Numbered from the stretch's first letter, positions 1 to 7,256 are shown. The stretch is DNA of 31,628 nucleotides from Clostridiales bacterium (GCA_004558105.1 SFEB01000018.1:1-31628); one strand, 5' to 3'. A program made the numbers and translations. Notes: generated by a model from the sequence alone, not told the origin.

Positions 1-513
1 GGGAACGGTCGTCGCTTTATCCCAGATATTACGCCCGGACGCTATTATTCCTGCGTCCGCCAGAACGTTTACGGTGCATGCCGACATCGATAATACGCCT
101 ACTATACTCAACGCTACGATAAACGCCGTGGAAAGCTTGAACTTGAGCATGCCTTCGTTTACCGTTTTCAAAGCGTTTTCAGCGTCTTCTCTTTGTCTCC
201 TTGCTATATAAGAATTTTCGTCTTTAAACTCGTTCATCGTAATCATTCTTTCTTCAAGTCCGAGCGAGTCAAGTCTGCGAGCGATTAAATCGTCTGTAGG
301 ACGAAGTTTTAAGAAATAGATGAGCACAAAACTCAAACCCGTAACCACAACGAACGCCACTATCGGCAACCAGACGTACCCTACGTCAAAAAAGTAGAAG
401 GGCAACGCGATCGCAAGCATGACGGCAAAGCCTATGAGAGCGCCGTAAAAAATCGACTTCCAGACAGCTTCTTTGACTAATTTTGCGCGATACTTAGTAA
501 ATAATTCTTTCAT
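1..513 (-). CDS. Membrane protein of unknown function, N-terminal part (runs off the left edge)
   Basis: I do not recognise this protein with confidence. The visible 171 residues begin MKELFTKYRAKLVKEAVWK. Two hydrophobic helices follow (about residues 18-38 and 45-67), then a charged cytoplasmic stretch with the phrase IARRLDSLGLEERMITMNEF (about 74-93), a basic helix, and a third hydrophobic segment near residues 128-150. The frame is still open at base 1, so the C-terminal part lies outside the window. The start at 513 is supported by an AGGAGG site seven bases upstream; a second AAAGGAGG lies about 16 bases further up. The two-helix plus 'ARRLD..LGLEERM' layout recalls DUF4175-like membrane proteins, but this is a weak resemblance. 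The gene is transcribed away from the EF-G-like gene's terminator and so probably has its own promoter in 514-745. Confidence 0.75.
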   Translation of the reverse strand, partial: MKELFTKYRAKLVKEAVWKSIFYGALIGFAVMLAIALPFYFFDVGYVWLPIVAFVVVTGLSFVLIYFLKLRPTDDLIARRLDSLGLEERMITMNEFKDENSYIARRQREDAENALKTVNEGMLKFKLSTAFIVALSIVGVLSMSACTVNVLADAGIIASGRNIWDKATTVP

Positions 514-744
514 AATTCTACCTCCTGGATATTACCTCCTTTAAAGATTTGCTTTTATATATGACAATTAAAAAGCAAACTAAAAAGTTAAAATAAGTTT
601 ACGTCTATCCGACCGATTTGTATTCTCAACGATACAGACAAGAACAATTTTCTTATTTATCAGGTCTTTTCACTTACATGACAGCCGAGAAAGAAAAAAA
701 GTGTCAAATTTTTTAAAATTTCTTTGTGAAACTTTTTTCACAAT

Positions 745-776
745 AAAAAACTCCCGTAAAATACGGAAGTTTTTAA
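745..776 (-). terminator. Intrinsic terminator after the EF-G-like gene
   Basis: Stem with arms AAACTTCCGTA and TACGGGAGTTT read on the minus strand, flanked by A and T runs. It lies 26 bases after the stop codon of the EF-G-like gene and separates it from the left-edge membrane protein. Confidence 0.8.
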
Positions 777-801
777 TTTGAATTGAGTATTAAACCGTTT
801 A

Positions 802-2883
802 TTAAGCGTTTTCTTTTTCAGCCGCAAACTTCTTTGCGTCTTCGATAATCTTGGGTACGCTGGTAGCGGGAACTTCTTCGTAACGGGCAAATTCCAACTC
901 GTAACTGCCTCTGCCCTGAGTCATACTGCGCAAGTCGGTTGCGTACTTGGTGATTTCGCCGAGCGGACACTCTGCGCTGATAACCTGTTTTCCGCCCACG
1001 GCTTCCATACCGAGAACTCTGCCGCGACGCTTGTTCATGTCGCCCAGAATGTCGCCCATAAAGCTTTCGGGAACGGTAATTTTAAGAGAATAAATGGGTT
1101 CGAGAAGGATAGGACCTGCTTTTGCGATACCGTCGGCATAAGCGAGCTTAGCGGCGGAAACGAAAGCGATTTCCTTAGAGTCAACAGGGTGATACTTTCC
1201 GTCGAACAACGTAGCCTTAAGGTTAACCATCGGATAGCCTGCAAGAACGCCTGCTTTGATAGCTTCTCTGAGTCCCTTTTCGACTGCGGGGATAAACTGA
1301 CGAGGTACCGCGCCGCCGACGACTGCGTCGACAAACTCAAACTCGCCGTCTGCCGCGCCCGGTTCGAATCTGACCGAGCAAACGCCGAACTGACCTGCGC
1401 CGCCCGATTGTTTCTTGTGTTTACCTTCGGCTTCCGCCATCTTTCTGATCGTTTCGCGATAAGCGATGCGCGGTTCTTTCAATACGGCCTCGACGCCGAA
1501 CTTGTTTTTAAGTTTACGGCACAAAATATCGAGTTGCGTTTCACCGACGCCGCAGAGGAGCATTTCGTTGGTTTCGATGTTTTTGACGACGGTAAAGCTG
1601 ATATCTTCGTCTTTCAACTTGGACAGACCTGCAAAAATCTTATCCTCGTCGCCCTTCTTGGTTGCGTAAACAGCCATATTGAGAACGGGGTTGGGCATTT
1701 TGATTTCGGGCAGAACGACCGCTTTGCCTTCGCAGAGCGTGTCACCCGTCGTGGTGTTGGACAACTTTGCCAACGCGCCCATGTCTCCTGCGCCGATCGT
1801 ATCGGTTGCTTCCTGTTTTTTACCCTTAAGGAAGTAAATCGTAGAGATTTTTTCGTCGGAATCTTTTGTAATGTTTTTAATGGTCGTTCCGCTCTTAAGC
1901 GTACCGCTCATAACCTTGATGAGGTTCATACGGCCTACGAACGGGTCAACTATGGTCTTGAATACTCTGAGAACCACGGGTGCTTTTTCGTCGGCAACTA
2001 TTTCCACTTCGTTGCCTGCTTCGTCATGAGCCTTAACGGGCTTTACGTCCGCCGGAGAGGGCATAAAACCGATGAGGTTGTTCATAAGGTTGTACACGCC
2101 CTGGTTGGCGAGACCGCTGCCGCCGAACACACCGATTGCGCTGCCGTCGCAGATACCTGCTTTGATACCCTTAACGATTTGTTCTGCTTCCAGCGCGCCG
2201 TTTTCAAAGAAGATTTCCATCAATTCTTCGTCGCTTTCCGCCGCTTTTTCCTGAACGACTGCGCCGATTTCTTCAAACTTGCCTGCGAGAGCGGCGGGGA
2301 TATCCTGACCGTTTTCGCCGTGAGCGCCTACGGGATAGTATTTTCCTTCTGCTATATTGGCATAACCCTTAAACTTGCCGCCTTCCATCAAAGGCAACAT
2401 CAAAGGAGCGATGCGGGTACCGTACTTGGCTTGAATTGCCTCGACGGTGGTAAAATAATTGCTGTTTTCTTTATCCATATCGGATACGAAAATCATAGTG
2501 GGAATTTTATGTTCCACGCAGTAATCGAGAGCTTTTTCGCAACCGACCGTAAGGTTGCCGCCTGCGCCCGTAACTACCAACGCGCAATCCGCAACTGCCA
2601 TTGCCTGAACGAACTCGCCTTCGAAATCAAAAAAGCCGGGAACGTCGAGGAAATTGAATTTCGTGCCTTTATATACGCAGTTGGCCATAGCCAGACTGAT
2701 AGAAATCTTTTTATTGATTTCCTCCGGGTCGAAGTCGGTGGTGGTGTTGCCGTCGTCGACTCTGCCTTGTCTGTCAATAGCTTTCGCATTGAACAGAATA
2801 GCCTCTACGAGTGTGGTTTTACCCTCGCCGCCATGTCCGATAACGGCGATATTGCGAATGTTTTTTGCATTAAATACTGCCAT
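802..2883 (-). CDS. Elongation factor G-like translational GTPase (second bacterial EF-G type)
   Basis: 693 residues with the full EF-G domain order: GTPase domain (about 1-280), beta-barrel domain II (about 290-390), domains III to V to the C-terminus. It should act on the ribosome, but the precise step is unknown. The P-loop reads GHGGEGKT (16-23) instead of GHIDAGKT. The switch II motif reads DVPGF (80-84), so the catalytic histidine of DTPGH is a phenylalanine. The G4 motif reads SDMD (134-137) instead of NKMD. These changes are typical of the extra EF-G-like family found beside canonical FusA in many Bacillota and Thermotogota, so this is unlikely to be the main fusA; no rpsL-rpsG neighbours are present. 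It is monocistronic, with its own promoter (2914-2942) and terminator. The start has a GAGGT site. Confidence 0.9.
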   Translation of the reverse strand: MAVFNAKNIRNIAVIGHGGEGKTTLVEAILFNAKAIDRQGRVDDGNTTTDFDPEEINKKISISLAMANCVYKGTKFNFLDVPGFFDFEGEFVQAMAVADCALVVTGAGGNLTVGCEKALDYCVEHKIPTMIFVSDMDKENSNYFTTVEAIQAKYGTRIAPLMLPLMEGGKFKGYANIAEGKYYPVGAHGENGQDIPAALAGKFEEIGAVVQEKAAESDEELMEIFFENGALEAEQIVKGIKAGICDGSAIGVFGGSGLANQGVYNLMNNLIGFMPSPADVKPVKAHDEAGNEVEIVADEKAPVVLRVFKTIVDPFVGRMNLIKVMSGTLKSGTTIKNITKDSDEKISTIYFLKGKKQEATDTIGAGDMGALAKLSNTTTGDTLCEGKAVVLPEIKMPNPVLNMAVYATKKGDEDKIFAGLSKLKDEDISFTVVKNIETNEMLLCGVGETQLDILCRKLKNKFGVEAVLKEPRIAYRETIRKMAEAEGKHKKQSGGAGQFGVCSVRFEPGAADGEFEFVDAVVGGAVPRQFIPAVEKGLREAIKAGVLAGYPMVNLKATLFDGKYHPVDSKEIAFVSAAKLAYADGIAKAGPILLEPIYSLKITVPESFMGDILGDMNKRRGRVLGMEAVGGKQVISAECPLGEITKYATDLRSMTQGRGSYELEFARYEEVPATSVPKIIEDAKKFAAEKENA

Positions 2884-2913
2884 ACATATACCTCAAAAAA
2901 AAGTGATAGGTAT

Positions 2914-2942
2914 ACTATACAACAAATTTCAGTATTTTTCAA
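2914..2942 (-). promoter_or_regulatory. Sigma-A promoter of the EF-G-like gene
   Basis: On the minus strand TTGAAA (2942-2937), a 17-base spacer, then TATAGT (2919-2914), about 31 bases before the start codon. Confidence 0.75.
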
Positions 2943-2970
2943 TTGTTTTGGCAAGTTTTTGAATTTTTTT

Positions 2971-3333
2971 TTAATTTTTTTTCATATAATACCTTATTTT
3001 TTCAACGTCCACCCGATTGGACGACGAAAAGAAGGCAAGCGTCCTCGGTTGAAAAAGGTGTTCACCGCTTTTTTCGGCGCTAAGAGACGTCACTCGCCTC
3101 ACCACCCCGTCTACGCTGCTGAAAACAGGCAGATTCAACGCGTCCGAAATCAGTTTTTCCTTTAAAAAGTAATGAGTACAACCCAGAGTTACGCAATCGG
3201 CTTTTTCAGCCGCCTCCCCTGCTCTTTCCCTGACGTACGCGACTATCTTTTCGTCGCTTGCCATATTCTCGATCATATCCGCAAGACAAGGCATATCGAG
3301 AAAAACGGCGTCGGAGACAAATCTTGTCGGCAA
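2971..3333 (-). pseudogene. murI: Glutamate racemase, C-terminal part (out of frame with the N-terminal part)
   Basis: This frame encodes the second half of a glutamate racemase (L-Glu to D-Glu for peptidoglycan). It carries the second catalytic cysteine and its histidine in LGCTHYFLKEKLI, followed by the typical C-terminal 'VDGVVRRVTSL' helix, and ends at TAA 2971-2973. The family part begins near FVSDAVFLDMPCLADMIE; the ATG at 3333 is unlikely to be used. Relative to the N-terminal part the frame is shifted by +1 on the minus strand. Besides the shift, about 50 residues that normally link the two lobes (the EPALKPA and ATPxT region) seem to be missing. See the N-terminal entry and the finding. 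Confidence is high for homology and low for whether any active protein is made. Confidence 0.8.
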
Positions 3334-3598
3334 ATCTTTTTCTCAACCCGTCTATCGCCGCCGCGGTCAGAGTATTGCATGCAAGAACGAACAAATCCGC
3401 GTCAAACCGTTCCAGCACTGTTTTCACCGCCTTGTCGGCAATTTCTTCCAACTCTCCTGCCGTTTTGTTTCCGTAAGGCAGATTGGCGTCGTCGGCAAAA
3501 TAGACGAAATCCTCCTCCGGCAAAACCTCACACAACCGACTGAGCACGCTCAACCCTCCCACTCCGCTATCTATCAAAGCAATGCATTTATTCGCCAT
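3206..3598 (-). pseudogene. murI: Glutamate racemase, N-terminal part (frame broken near 3318-3345)
   Basis: Begins MANKCIALIDSGVGGLSVL, the N-terminal signature of glutamate racemase, with the substrate loop LPYGNKT and the first catalytic cysteine in LACNTLTAAA. After about residue 90 the homology stops, and this frame continues with unrelated sequence (ICLRRRFSRYALSC) to a stop at 3206. The start at 3598 is chosen over an ATG at 3619 because GGAGGA lies six to seven bases before it. Both catalytic cysteines are encoded, but in different frames. The joined length would be about 208 residues, against about 260 for the family. The near-repeat AAAGATTTG / CAAGATTTG at the junction would fit a deletion between short repeats. 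It could be real decay or an assembly artefact. Confidence 0.85.
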
Positions 3599-3678
3599 TC
3601 TCTCGTCCTCCGACACCAAAATTTTATGATAAATAAAAAAATATTTGCAAAAAACAACAAAATTTTGCTAAAAAATCC

Positions 3679-3707
3679 TTGCTAAATAAGGGATTATGTG
3701 TTAGAAT
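3679..3707 (+). promoter_or_regulatory. Promoter of rpsT
   Basis: TTGCTA (3679-3684), 17-base spacer, TAGAAT (3702-3707), 36 bases before the rpsT start. Confidence 0.65.
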
Positions 3708-3743
3708 TTTATGGTTAAAAAATAGGTTAAGGAGTATTTTTAT

Positions 3744-4256
3744 ATGCCAAATATTAAATCCGCTAAAAAAAGAGTTTTGGTCACTGACAAAAAAAGAACT
3801 CAAAATAGAATGATTCTCAGCGAAATGAAGACTGCAATCAAAAAGTTCAACCTCGCTATCTCCGAAAATAACGTCGAAGAAGCCGAAAGACTTTTGCCTA
3901 TCGCAAGTCACGCAATCGATTCCGCTGCAACCAAAGGCGTTATCCACAAGAATAAGGCTAACCACGCAAAGTCCCAGATCGGTAAGGCTCTCAACCTTCT
4001 CAAGAAGGGCGTCGTAGTCGTCAAAGCCGACGTCAAGACTCTCAAACAAGCCGAACAAAAAGCGGCAGCCGCACGTAAGGCTCAGGAAGCGGAAGCTATC
4101 AAACAAGCCCGCAACACCGCCCGTCAGGAAAAAGAAGCCGCAAAAGCAGCCGAAAAAGTACCTGCAAAAAAGACAACGGCGAAAAAGCCCGCTACCAAAA
4201 AAACCACTGCTAAAAAAGCGGCGGCGGAAAAAACCGAAGAAACGTCTGCAGAATAA
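3744..4256 (+). CDS. rpsT: 30S ribosomal protein S20 with a long Lys/Ala-rich C-terminal extension
   Basis: Residues 1 to about 88 are a normal S20: MPNIKSAKKRVLVTDKKR start, helical body, and the KGVIHKNKANHAKSQIGKAL segment that binds 16S rRNA during 30S assembly. Normal S20 ends near residue 85-90. Here the protein continues to 170 with an Ala/Lys/Glu-rich helix (about 92-138, EQKAAAARKAQEAEA) and then a histone-H1-like tail of AKK, TTAKK and ATKK repeats (about 139-160), ending in acidic EKTEETSAE. The frame is continuous with a single stop at 4254-4256, so the tail is not a read-through artefact. The start has AAGGAG ten bases upstream. It is monocistronic, with a promoter at 3679-3707 and a strong terminator. 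What the tail does is unknown; nucleic-acid binding is an inference from its composition. Confidence 0.93.
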   Translation: MPNIKSAKKRVLVTDKKRTQNRMILSEMKTAIKKFNLAISENNVEEAERLLPIASHAIDSAATKGVIHKNKANHAKSQIGKALNLLKKGVVVVKADVKTLKQAEQKAAAARKAQEAEAIKQARNTARQEKEAAKAAEKVPAKKTTAKKPATKKTTAKKAAAEKTEETSAE

Positions 4257-4273
4257 TTTCAGCTTAATAATCA

Positions 4274-4310
4274 AAAAAATTCCCGCCTGTCAGACGGGAA
4301 TTTTTATTTT
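4274..4310 (+). terminator. Intrinsic terminator after rpsT
   Basis: Stem AAAATTCCCG / CGGGAATTTT with an inner CTG/CAG pairing and a T-rich tail, 18 bases after the stop codon. Confidence 0.88.
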
Positions 4311-4352
4311 ACTTTTTTTGTTCCTATAGTAGAAACAGGCGTAACTTTTACG

Positions 4353-4384
4353 TAAAAAACTCTTGCCGTCCGGCAAGAGTTTTA
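4353..4384 (-). terminator. Intrinsic terminator after the DegV gene
   Basis: On the minus strand AAAACTCTTGCC, loop GGAC, GGCAAGAGTTTT followed by T residues, starting four bases after the degV stop codon. Confidence 0.85.
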
Positions 4385-4387
4385 AAC

Positions 4388-5284
4388 TTAATAAGGTCTC
4401 TGTTCTTTTGCAATAAAAGCGAACGCTACGCCGCCCGGGCCGATATGGCAGGCGATAGTCGGTCCCATCAACCTGATTTCCGGTCTGAAACCGTATCTGT
4501 CGTTGATATCGTCCGCTAATTGGTTGGCAAATTCTTCATTGCCGGTATGAACGACGATGGGATAAAAGTCCTCGCGGTCAAAGGTAAAAGTATCAACGTC
4601 GTCGAAAATGGCTTTTTCACACTTACGCTTGCCGCCCGGAATCTTTTTGATGACTTTGAGCTTGCCCTCTTTATCGAAAGTAATGACTATTTTTAACTGA
4701 AGAATAGTGCCTACCGCAGCAGCCGCGCCGCTGACTCTCCCACCCCTTTTAAGGTGAAACAAGTCGTCGACCATAATAAAGTGTTGAATACGGTGTTTGA
4801 CTTCCTGACAGTGTTCATAAACCTCGTCCATCGTCTTGCCTTCGTCTCTCAACTTTGCCGCGATGCGTACGAGCATGCCCTGACCGACGGTAGTAGTGCA
4901 ACTTTCAATAACCTTAAGGTTAAAGTCGGGATAGGTTTGCTTTACTATCTGCGCCGCTTCCTCGGCGTTATCGAGAGTATTTGCGAGACCGTAACTGATG
5001 GTAAAATGCAGAACGTCGTTATGCCCTTCTTTTGCCAGACGTTCAAAATACTCACGGTGAATCTCGGTATTATTTTTAGAAGTCGTTATAGAAACCGACT
5101 TGTCCTTTAAAAGTTCGTAAAAATCGTAATACTCTTTTTCCGTCGTAAAACTATCGGGTAAAAGTTCCGTACCGTTCTCACGCTGAACAGTGATGGTCAG
5201 CGGTAAAAAGCCGCAACGCAATTCTTTTATCTCATGCGCATACAAATCGGCAGTGCTGTCTGTAGAAAGAAAAAACTTGTCCAT
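4388..5284 (-). CDS. DegV family fatty-acid-binding protein
   Basis: 298 residues of the DegV fold. Proteins of this family (FakB in Staphylococcus) bind a fatty acid and present it to the kinase FakA for acyl-phosphate formation. Visible landmarks are FLSTDSTADL at the N-terminus, SITTSKNN (about 64-71, the family's TSQPS-like position), HFTISYGLANT (about 92-102), ESCTTTVGQGMLV (about 126-138), VDDLFHLKRGGRVSG (about 172-186) and a C-terminal GPTIACHIGPGG motif (about 274-285) of the lipid pocket. No fakA is nearby, so the partner cannot be named. The start has AAGGAG eight bases upstream, and a consensus promoter lies at 5315-5343. It is monocistronic. Confidence 0.93.
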   Translation of the reverse strand: MDKFFLSTDSTADLYAHEIKELRCGFLPLTITVQRENGTELLPDSFTTEKEYYDFYELLKDKSVSITTSKNNTEIHREYFERLAKEGHNDVLHFTISYGLANTLDNAEEAAQIVKQTYPDFNLKVIESCTTTVGQGMLVRIAAKLRDEGKTMDEVYEHCQEVKHRIQHFIMVDDLFHLKRGGRVSGAAAAVGTILQLKIVITFDKEGKLKVIKKIPGGKRKCEKAIFDDVDTFTFDREDFYPIVVHTGNEEFANQLADDINDRYGFRPEIRLMGPTIACHIGPGGVAFAFIAKEQRPY

Positions 5285-5314
5285 TAGGCTCTCCTTAATT
5301 TATACATTAGTAAA

Positions 5315-5343
5315 ATTTTACCATATTAAAAAAAAATTTTCAA
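5315..5343 (-). promoter_or_regulatory. Promoter of the DegV gene
   Basis: Minus strand TTGAAA (5343-5338), 17-base spacer, TAAAAT (5320-5315), about 31 bases before the start codon. Confidence 0.7.
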
Positions 5344-5361
5344 ATATTTGGACTAAATTCC

Positions 5362-5390
5362 TTGATTTTTTTTATAATATTTGGTATGAT
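5362..5390 (+). promoter_or_regulatory. Promoter of the tRNA-Gly/tRNA-Cys operon
   Basis: TTGATT (5362-5367), 17-base spacer, TATGAT (5385-5390), 18 bases before the tRNA-Gly 5' end. It is divergent from the degV promoter. Confidence 0.7.
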
Positions 5391-5408
5391 AGTTGAGCGT
5401 TAAAGTTC

Positions 5409-5483
5409 GCGGGAGTGGCTCAGTGGTAGAGCGCTGCCTTGCCAAGGCAGATATCGCGGGTCCGAATCCCGTCTCCCGCTCCA
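5409..5483 (+). tRNA. tRNA-Gly (GCC)
   Basis: Acceptor GCGGGAG pairs with CTCCCGC, discriminator U, CCA encoded (5481-5483). The anticodon arm CTGCC-TTGCCAA-GGCAG places GCC at 5441-5443, and the T-arm is GCGGG-TCCGAAT-CCCGT. It is the first gene of a two-tRNA transcript. Confidence 0.97.
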
Positions 5484-5488
5484 CATAC

Positions 5489-5563
5489 GGCGCCATGGCC
5501 AAGCGGTAAGGCAAAGGTCTGCAAAATCTATATCCCCCGGTTCGATTCCGGGTGGCGCCTCCA
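5489..5563 (+). tRNA. tRNA-Cys (GCA)
   Basis: Acceptor GGCGCCA pairs with TGGCGCC, discriminator U, CCA encoded (5561-5563). The anticodon loop CTGCAAA gives GCA. The anticodon stem AAGGT / ATCTA contains a G-U pair and an A-A mismatch at its outer end, so it is weaker than usual. The T-arm CCCGG-TTCGATT-CCGGG is perfect. It lies five bases after tRNA-Gly. Confidence 0.95.
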
Positions 5564-5675
5564 AATCCCCGAGGATTTATCCTTGGGGATTACTTTTTAC
5601 CTCTTCACTTTTCACTCTTCACTAAAAGCTCGGGGATTTGGAAGGTAACAGGTAAAAGTGAATAGTGAAAAAGTA
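5561..5675. repeat. Inverted-repeat region starting at the CCA end of tRNA-Cys
   Basis: A perfect 13-bp inverted repeat, CCAAATCCCCGAG (5561-5573) and its complement CTCGGGGATTTGG (5629-5641), begins exactly at the tRNA-Cys CCA. Between and beyond the arms are TTCACTTTTCAC / AAAAGTGAATAGTGAAAAA type tracts (5592-5623 and 5653-5675) that are imperfect inverted copies of each other. The region sits between tRNA-Cys and a four-helix-bundle gene. It may be a small non-autonomous element or a decayed insertion; no transposase is present. Confidence 0.6.
5564..5597 (+). terminator. Terminator after the tRNA operon
   Basis: Stem AATCCCCGAGG / CCTTGGGGATT with an ATTTAT loop, followed by ACTTTTTACC. 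The left arm can also pair with 5629-5641 (see the inverted repeat). Confidence 0.7.
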
Positions 5676-5710
5676 TTGTTGCTTTTGCTTTGTAAAATCT
5701 TCATTATTAA

Positions 5711-5739
5711 TTGAAAAGCAACGGGTTTTATGGTATAAT
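5711..5739 (+). promoter_or_regulatory. Promoter of the four-helix-bundle gene
   Basis: TTGAAA (5711-5716), 17-base spacer, TATAAT (5734-5739), 30 bases before the start codon. Confidence 0.75.
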
Positions 5740-5769
5740 CATTAAAGCGAATCGAAAGGTGGTAAGTTT

Positions 5770-6117
5770 ATGGCTGACAGTCCCCTGCTTGTAAAATCAA
5801 AAGCGTTTGCGCTTGAAGTAATTAAGGCATGTAATGAGATAAAGAAAGCAAAGCATGAAAGTGTTTTAGTCAATCAGTTTTTGCGTTCAGGTACAAGTAT
5901 CGGTGCAAATATCAGAGAAGCATTCTACGGACACGGCAAGGCTGATTTTATCGCAAAATTGCAAATTGCACTCAAAGAGTGTTCGGAAAGCGAATACTGG
6001 ATAGAACTTTTGCTTGAAAGCGGTTACTATTCCGACGAAACTTTACTTGATAAATGTACGGAATTGAAGAGAATTTTAATCTCTTCCGTCAACACCGCAA
6101 AGGAAAATTCAAAATAA
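5770..6117 (+). CDS. Four-helix-bundle protein (23S rRNA intervening-sequence protein family)
   Basis: 115 residues, all helical, with the family's hallmark SFLxRSGTSIGANIREA-like phrase, seen here as FLRSGTSIGANIREA (about residues 37-51). The ALKECSESEYWIELLLESG segment follows (about 75-93). Members were first found inside intervening sequences of 23S rRNA genes. They occur widely as stand-alone genes, and relatives (Avd) serve diversity-generating retroelements. No reverse transcriptase or rRNA is in this window, so its role is unknown. It has its own promoter, an AAAGGTGG ribosome binding site and a terminator at 6164-6192. It sits right after the inverted-repeat region that abuts tRNA-Cys, which suggests it arrived as a small accessory unit. 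Confidence 0.92.
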   Translation: MADSPLLVKSKAFALEVIKACNEIKKAKHESVLVNQFLRSGTSIGANIREAFYGHGKADFIAKLQIALKECSESEYWIELLLESGYYSDETLLDKCTELKRILISSVNTAKENSK

Positions 6118-6163
6118 AAAGATACAAAACGCCGATTTCAACCTGCTACGCAAAACCCTACCG

Positions 6164-6192
6164 ACGGAATTGAATTTCAATCCGTTTTTTTT
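6164..6192 (+). terminator. Terminator after the four-helix-bundle gene
   Basis: Stem ACGGA-A-TTG / CAA-TCCGT with one bulged A, followed by eight T residues. Confidence 0.75.
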
Positions 6193-6258
6193 GATATTTT
6201 GATATTATACTTATATTTACACTTACAAACGGGAATTTATCTGAACTTCAGTTAAATC

Positions 6259-6316
6259 AAGTCGGACAAATGTTGACATAAAAAGTCGGGACAAACAAAT
6301 CCGGTTCGGATATAAT
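6259..6316 (+). promoter_or_regulatory. Promoter with direct repeats upstream of the AraC-type regulator
   Basis: A TATAAT (6311-6316) lies 30 bases before the start. The best -35 at 17-base spacing is GGGACA (6288-6293), inside the second of two near-identical direct repeats: AAGTCGGACAAA (6259-6270) and AAGTCGGGACAAA (6283-6295), 24 bases apart. A TTGACA at 6273-6278 is too far upstream for this -10. Direct repeats over a weak -35 fit an AraC-type activator site, possibly autoregulatory. Confidence 0.5.
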
Positions 6317-6346
6317 AGATGCATAACGACAAAGGAGCATTTAGGC

Positions 6347-7201
6347 ATGGAGTGGATGAAGTTGATAGGAGATTCTATTCAGTATATCGAAGAGCATTTG
6401 TTAGACGACGTTTCCGTCGAGAGTATCTCTAAGCATATCGGCGTATCTCCCTTTTATTTTCAAAAAGGCTTTTCCATGCTGTGCGGCTTCACGGTTGCCG
6501 AATATATTCGCAACCGACGGCTTGCATTGGCGGGAAACGAAATCATCGGTACCGACCATACTATTATTGACGTTGCATTGAAATACGGATACGATTCTCC
6601 CGACAGTTTCACAAAAGCGTTTACAAGGTTTCATGGCTCGACGCCGACAGCCGTCCGAAACGATAACGTCATGCTCAAATCCTTTGCTCCGTTAAAAATT
6701 AAGGTACATTTAGAAGGAGGATATCTGATGGATTACAGAATCGAAAAAAAGAGCGAGTTTACCGTAATCGCCAACGCAAAAACATTTACCTACGAGGGCG
6801 CAAAAGACGTTATTCCGCTGTTCTGGCAGGAGCATTTCGCTTCGGGCAAGGGACGGACGGTATGCGGAGAATTCGGCGTCAATATCGATGAAACGATGGG
6901 GTCGGATTCTTTTGAATATCTGATTGCCGACAACTACAAGGGACAAGAAGTTCCCGAAGGGTTCGTTTTACGTACCATTCCTTCATTTACTTGGGCGGTT
7001 TTCCCCTGCAAGGGTCCCATGCCGGACGCATTGCAGGACGTTAACACAAAGATCTTTACGGAATGGCTGCCCCCTATCAGCGAATACGAATTTGCCGCGG
7101 GGTATTGCGTGGAAATGTATGACAATCCCAAAAAGTATGCCAAGGGAACGTTGGACGAAAACTACTATTGTGAAATCTGGATCCCGGTAAAGAGAAAATA
7201 A
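6347..7201 (+). CDS. AraC family transcriptional regulator with GyrI-like effector domain
   Basis: 284 residues. Residues 1-105 are an AraC/XylS double helix-turn-helix domain: IQYIEEHLLDDVSVESISKH for the first helix-turn-helix, then VALKYGYDSPDSFTKAFTRF and GSTPTAVR for the second. Residues about 125-284 form a GyrI-like/BacR effector-binding domain with RTIPSFTWAVFPCKGPMP and a C-terminal CEIWIPVKR strand. Such proteins (Rob/SoxS-like fusions in Bacillota) usually bind small hydrophobic ligands and activate efflux or detoxification genes. The start has AAAGGAG nine bases upstream. The hydrolase gene follows 55 bases later on the same strand and may be its target or co-transcribed partner. 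Confidence 0.93.
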   Translation: MEWMKLIGDSIQYIEEHLLDDVSVESISKHIGVSPFYFQKGFSMLCGFTVAEYIRNRRLALAGNEIIGTDHTIIDVALKYGYDSPDSFTKAFTRFHGSTPTAVRNDNVMLKSFAPLKIKVHLEGGYLMDYRIEKKSEFTVIANAKTFTYEGAKDVIPLFWQEHFASGKGRTVCGEFGVNIDETMGSDSFEYLIADNYKGQEVPEGFVLRTIPSFTWAVFPCKGPMPDALQDVNTKIFTEWLPPISEYEFAAGYCVEMYDNPKKYAKGTLDENYYCEIWIPVKRK

Positions 7202-7256
7202 GTTGATTGCAAATACTATCCGAGTCGGCAAATCCGAGTTATATAGGGGGGGATTT

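Noticed and set aside
1189..3165. A 658-codon open frame on the plus strand opposite the EF-G-like gene
   Set aside because: It is the shadow of the EF-G codons. The translation is Cys/Phe/His-rich with no family resemblance, and it runs across the real gene's promoter.
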